Source of the DNA: Oenococcus sicerae
GTDB taxonomy: Bacteria > Bacillota > Bacilli > Lactobacillales > Lactobacillaceae
Reading direction: 5' to 3'
Length of the DNA stretch: 64,000 bases
NCBI RefSeq assembly: GCF_004102045.2
Contig: NZ_CP029684.2
Location: forward strand, 1,550,001-1,614,000
Part shown: in pieces, positions 62,682-64,000 of the stretch
Numbering within the stretch: position 1 is the stretch's first letter
Layout of the letters: the number at the start of each line of letters is the position of its first letter
Notes under the pieces: generated by a model
Told to the model about the DNA's origin: nothing
The model's input: only the letters and a program-made list of their open reading frames with translations
Database searches by the model: none
Position numbers and translations under genes: made by a program

Positions 62682-64000
62682 GATTTGATAAAATCCGTTG
62701 GTTTTACATCGGCCATGCCGATCATAGGATCAATTTGGCCGCTATCAACCAAACTATTCGTTAATTGCTGATCGCCGTCTTGCGTTACCTCTTCAGAGGC
62801 CATTTTGATTACAAGCTGATCTTTACCAGTTAATAATTTTACTAGATTTGTCTGCCGGATCGGCGTCGGATTATTGATCGCCTCTGTGAAAGCTGTTTGA
62901 CTGCCGATCAAAATTAAGGATTTTTCGGCTCGCGTGACCCCTGTGTAGACAAGATTACGCGTCACAAAATGATTAAAGCTACTGGTCAACACGAAAATAA
63001 CATTTTTAAACTCGCTGCCTTGTGCTTTATGAACGGTTGAGGCATAACTTAAGCGCAGCTGTTTGATCTCATTTTCTTTATAAGTGACTGTGCTGCCGAA
63101 AAAATCGACTGATAGAAAACGCGATCGGATCGGCCCATCCAAATGGGCTGTGACCACATAACCAATATCACCATTATTAACTGATTTTTCTGCATTATTT
63201 TCTTGCTGCATCACGCGATCACCAGCTAAAAAATCTGGTGATTGATCATCAATTTGGCGATCATCGTCAATCAAATAAGGTCGGGCTAAATGATTTAGCA
63301 AGTCCACGAGACGATTGGTCGGCGTAATGATCTGCAAGTCTTCTTTTTTGATGCCAAAGTGGATCGCAGCACTGAGAATTTTGCTGATCCCACGCGCCAA
63401 TTGATACTCTTCCAATTTGAAAAAGGAAATATCATTGCCATTTTGAAACATTTTTGGATCAACGATCCCTTGTTTTAAGTCCTGAGACAAAATATCGATA
63501 CCTGATCCTTTTGTTTGTCGATGATTAATCTGCAGCTCGATGGTCGCAAATTGATCGCTCAAAATCAGATCAGTCAAAATCTGGCCAGCGCCCACAGAAG
63601 GCAGCTGGTCTTTATCACCAACGAACAATAGCCGACAACCGCTGGGAACGGCAGCCAAAAAATGCTGAAACAAGCCAAGATCAACCATTGACATCTCATC
63701 GATCACAATTAATCCCGCCTGCAATTGATTGCTCTGATCAAAATCAAAGTAGCCATCGGAACTTGCCCCTAGCAAATGGTGGATAGTGACTGCGTCGCGT
63801 CCGGTTACCTCAGTAATACGCGTGGCAGCGCGGCCTGTTGGTGCAGCCAGTAAAATCAAATTCTTAGTTTGTTTGAATTTATCAGCATTTTCGGCTTGAT
63901 CAACATCTTTTTCCCACTGCGAAATGATCGTTTTAATGACAGTCGTTTTCCCAGTACCGGGACCGCCAGTTAAAATCGTGATCTGATTTTGAAAAACAGA
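62678..64000 (-). CDS. recD2: RecD2-like ATP-dependent helicase, 5' end cut by the window
   Basis: A superfamily 1B 5'-3' helicase. The frame is open to the window edge; visible motifs are ILTGGPGTGKTTVIKTI (Walker A, near the edge), LLAAPTGRAATRI, VIDEMSMVDLGLF, FVGDKDQLPSVGAGQIL, and STVHKAQGSEFKNVIF. About 441 residues are present of roughly 800; the N-terminal helix-hairpin-helix region lies beyond 64000. It probably helps genome maintenance. Confidence 0.92.
   Translation of the reverse strand, partial: SVFQNQITILTGGPGTGKTTVIKTIISQWEKDVDQAENADKFKQTKNLILLAAPTGRAATRITEVTGRDAVTIHHLLGASSDGYFDFDQSNQLQAGLIVIDEMSMVDLGLFQHFLAAVPSGCRLLFVGDKDQLPSVGAGQILTDLILSDQFATIELQINHRQTKGSGIDILSQDLKQGIVDPKMFQNGNDISFFKLEEYQLARGISKILSAAIHFGIKKEDLQIITPTNRLVDLLNHLARPYLIDDDRQIDDQSPDFLAGDRVMQQENNAEKSVNNGDIGYVVTAHLDGPIRSRFLSVDFFGSTVTYKENEIKQLRLSYASTVHKAQGSEFKNVIFVLTSSFNHFVTRNLVYTGVTRAEKSLILIGSQTAFTEAINNPTPIRQTNLVKLLTGKDQLVIKMASEEVTQDGDQQLTNSLVDSGQIDPMIGMADVKPTDFIKS

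Noticed and set aside
1-64000. CRISPR arrays, tRNA genes, insertion sequences, prophage genes, T-box or flavin riboswitches
   Set aside because: I scanned the intergenic gaps, all under 300 bases apart from the one holding rnpB, and saw no sequence supporting any of these.

Overview
The window is ordinary low-GC Gram-positive chromosome, densely coded on both strands, with no phage, insertion sequence, CRISPR array or tRNA that I can see. Several things point to a fermentative Lactobacillaceae member. These are a type B RNase P RNA, zinc-free L33/S14 ribosomal proteins, the mevalonate pathway for isoprenoids, PepV/PepF/Pip peptidases, a CydABCD oxidase, and the ypmB-asnS-dnaD / recU-pbp1A synteny of Bacilli. 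The Leuconostoc/Oenococcus side is my best guess, because several proteins are compacted and two genes are broken at 9-base homopolymers. I cannot fix the species from sequence alone.

Layout. 1-6.8 kb: ppaC, rpmG-rpsN, a glutamine-amidotransferase-like hydrolase with an amino-acid permease, udk, a MerR regulator, a DUF2075 helicase and a small membrane protein. 6.8-16.7 kb: a respiratory block with a TetR regulator, menA and hepT for menaquinone, and the leftward operon ndh-cydA-cydB-cydD-cydC. 17-18.2 kb: a ribbon-helix-helix/OB-fold protein with an SPFH protein. 18.2-23.8 kb: a tightly overlapping leftward operon of dipeptide epimerase (frameshifted), two serine-hydrolase-fold proteins, an M15 carboxypeptidase, prolyl aminopeptidase and PepV. 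None has a signal peptide, which suggests cytosolic recycling of cell-wall peptides. 23.9-36.5 kb: housekeeping genes (apt, recJ, rnz, obg, uvrC, rqcH, rluD, rRNA methyltransferase) and an autoregulated MarR gene.

36.5-45.1 kb is the most interesting part: a flavin-based extracellular electron transfer (EET) locus. Rightward it reads ndh2-eetA-eetB-dmkB-ecfA-ecfA'-ecfT. Converging on it are dmkA and a two-domain FMN-binding protein (PplA-like). Together with the cyd block, one 64-kb stretch encodes two electron outlets, each with its own NADH dehydrogenase, prenyl-diphosphate synthase and quinone prenyltransferase. Both EET units carry CcpA-type cre-like sites. The PplA-like protein lacks any cysteine, so it is not the usual lipoprotein. 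The flavin transferase fmnB and the substrate component ribU are not in the window.

45.1-64 kb: a double DUF1801 protein, rnpB, pepF, a C39-like protease, ypsA/recU-pbp1A, dnaD-asnS-ypmB with a truncated dinG-like gene, the mevalonate operon mvk-mvaD-mvaK2-fni (with a very short phosphomevalonate kinase), a frameshifted rsmF, an SGNH hydrolase, and recD2 running off the end.

Two genome-scale patterns recur. Many genes start 6-8 bases after a -10 box with no Shine-Dalgarno sequence, so their transcripts are probably leaderless; three such cases are very short divergent gene pairs. Several tail-to-tail gene pairs overlap at their 3' ends.
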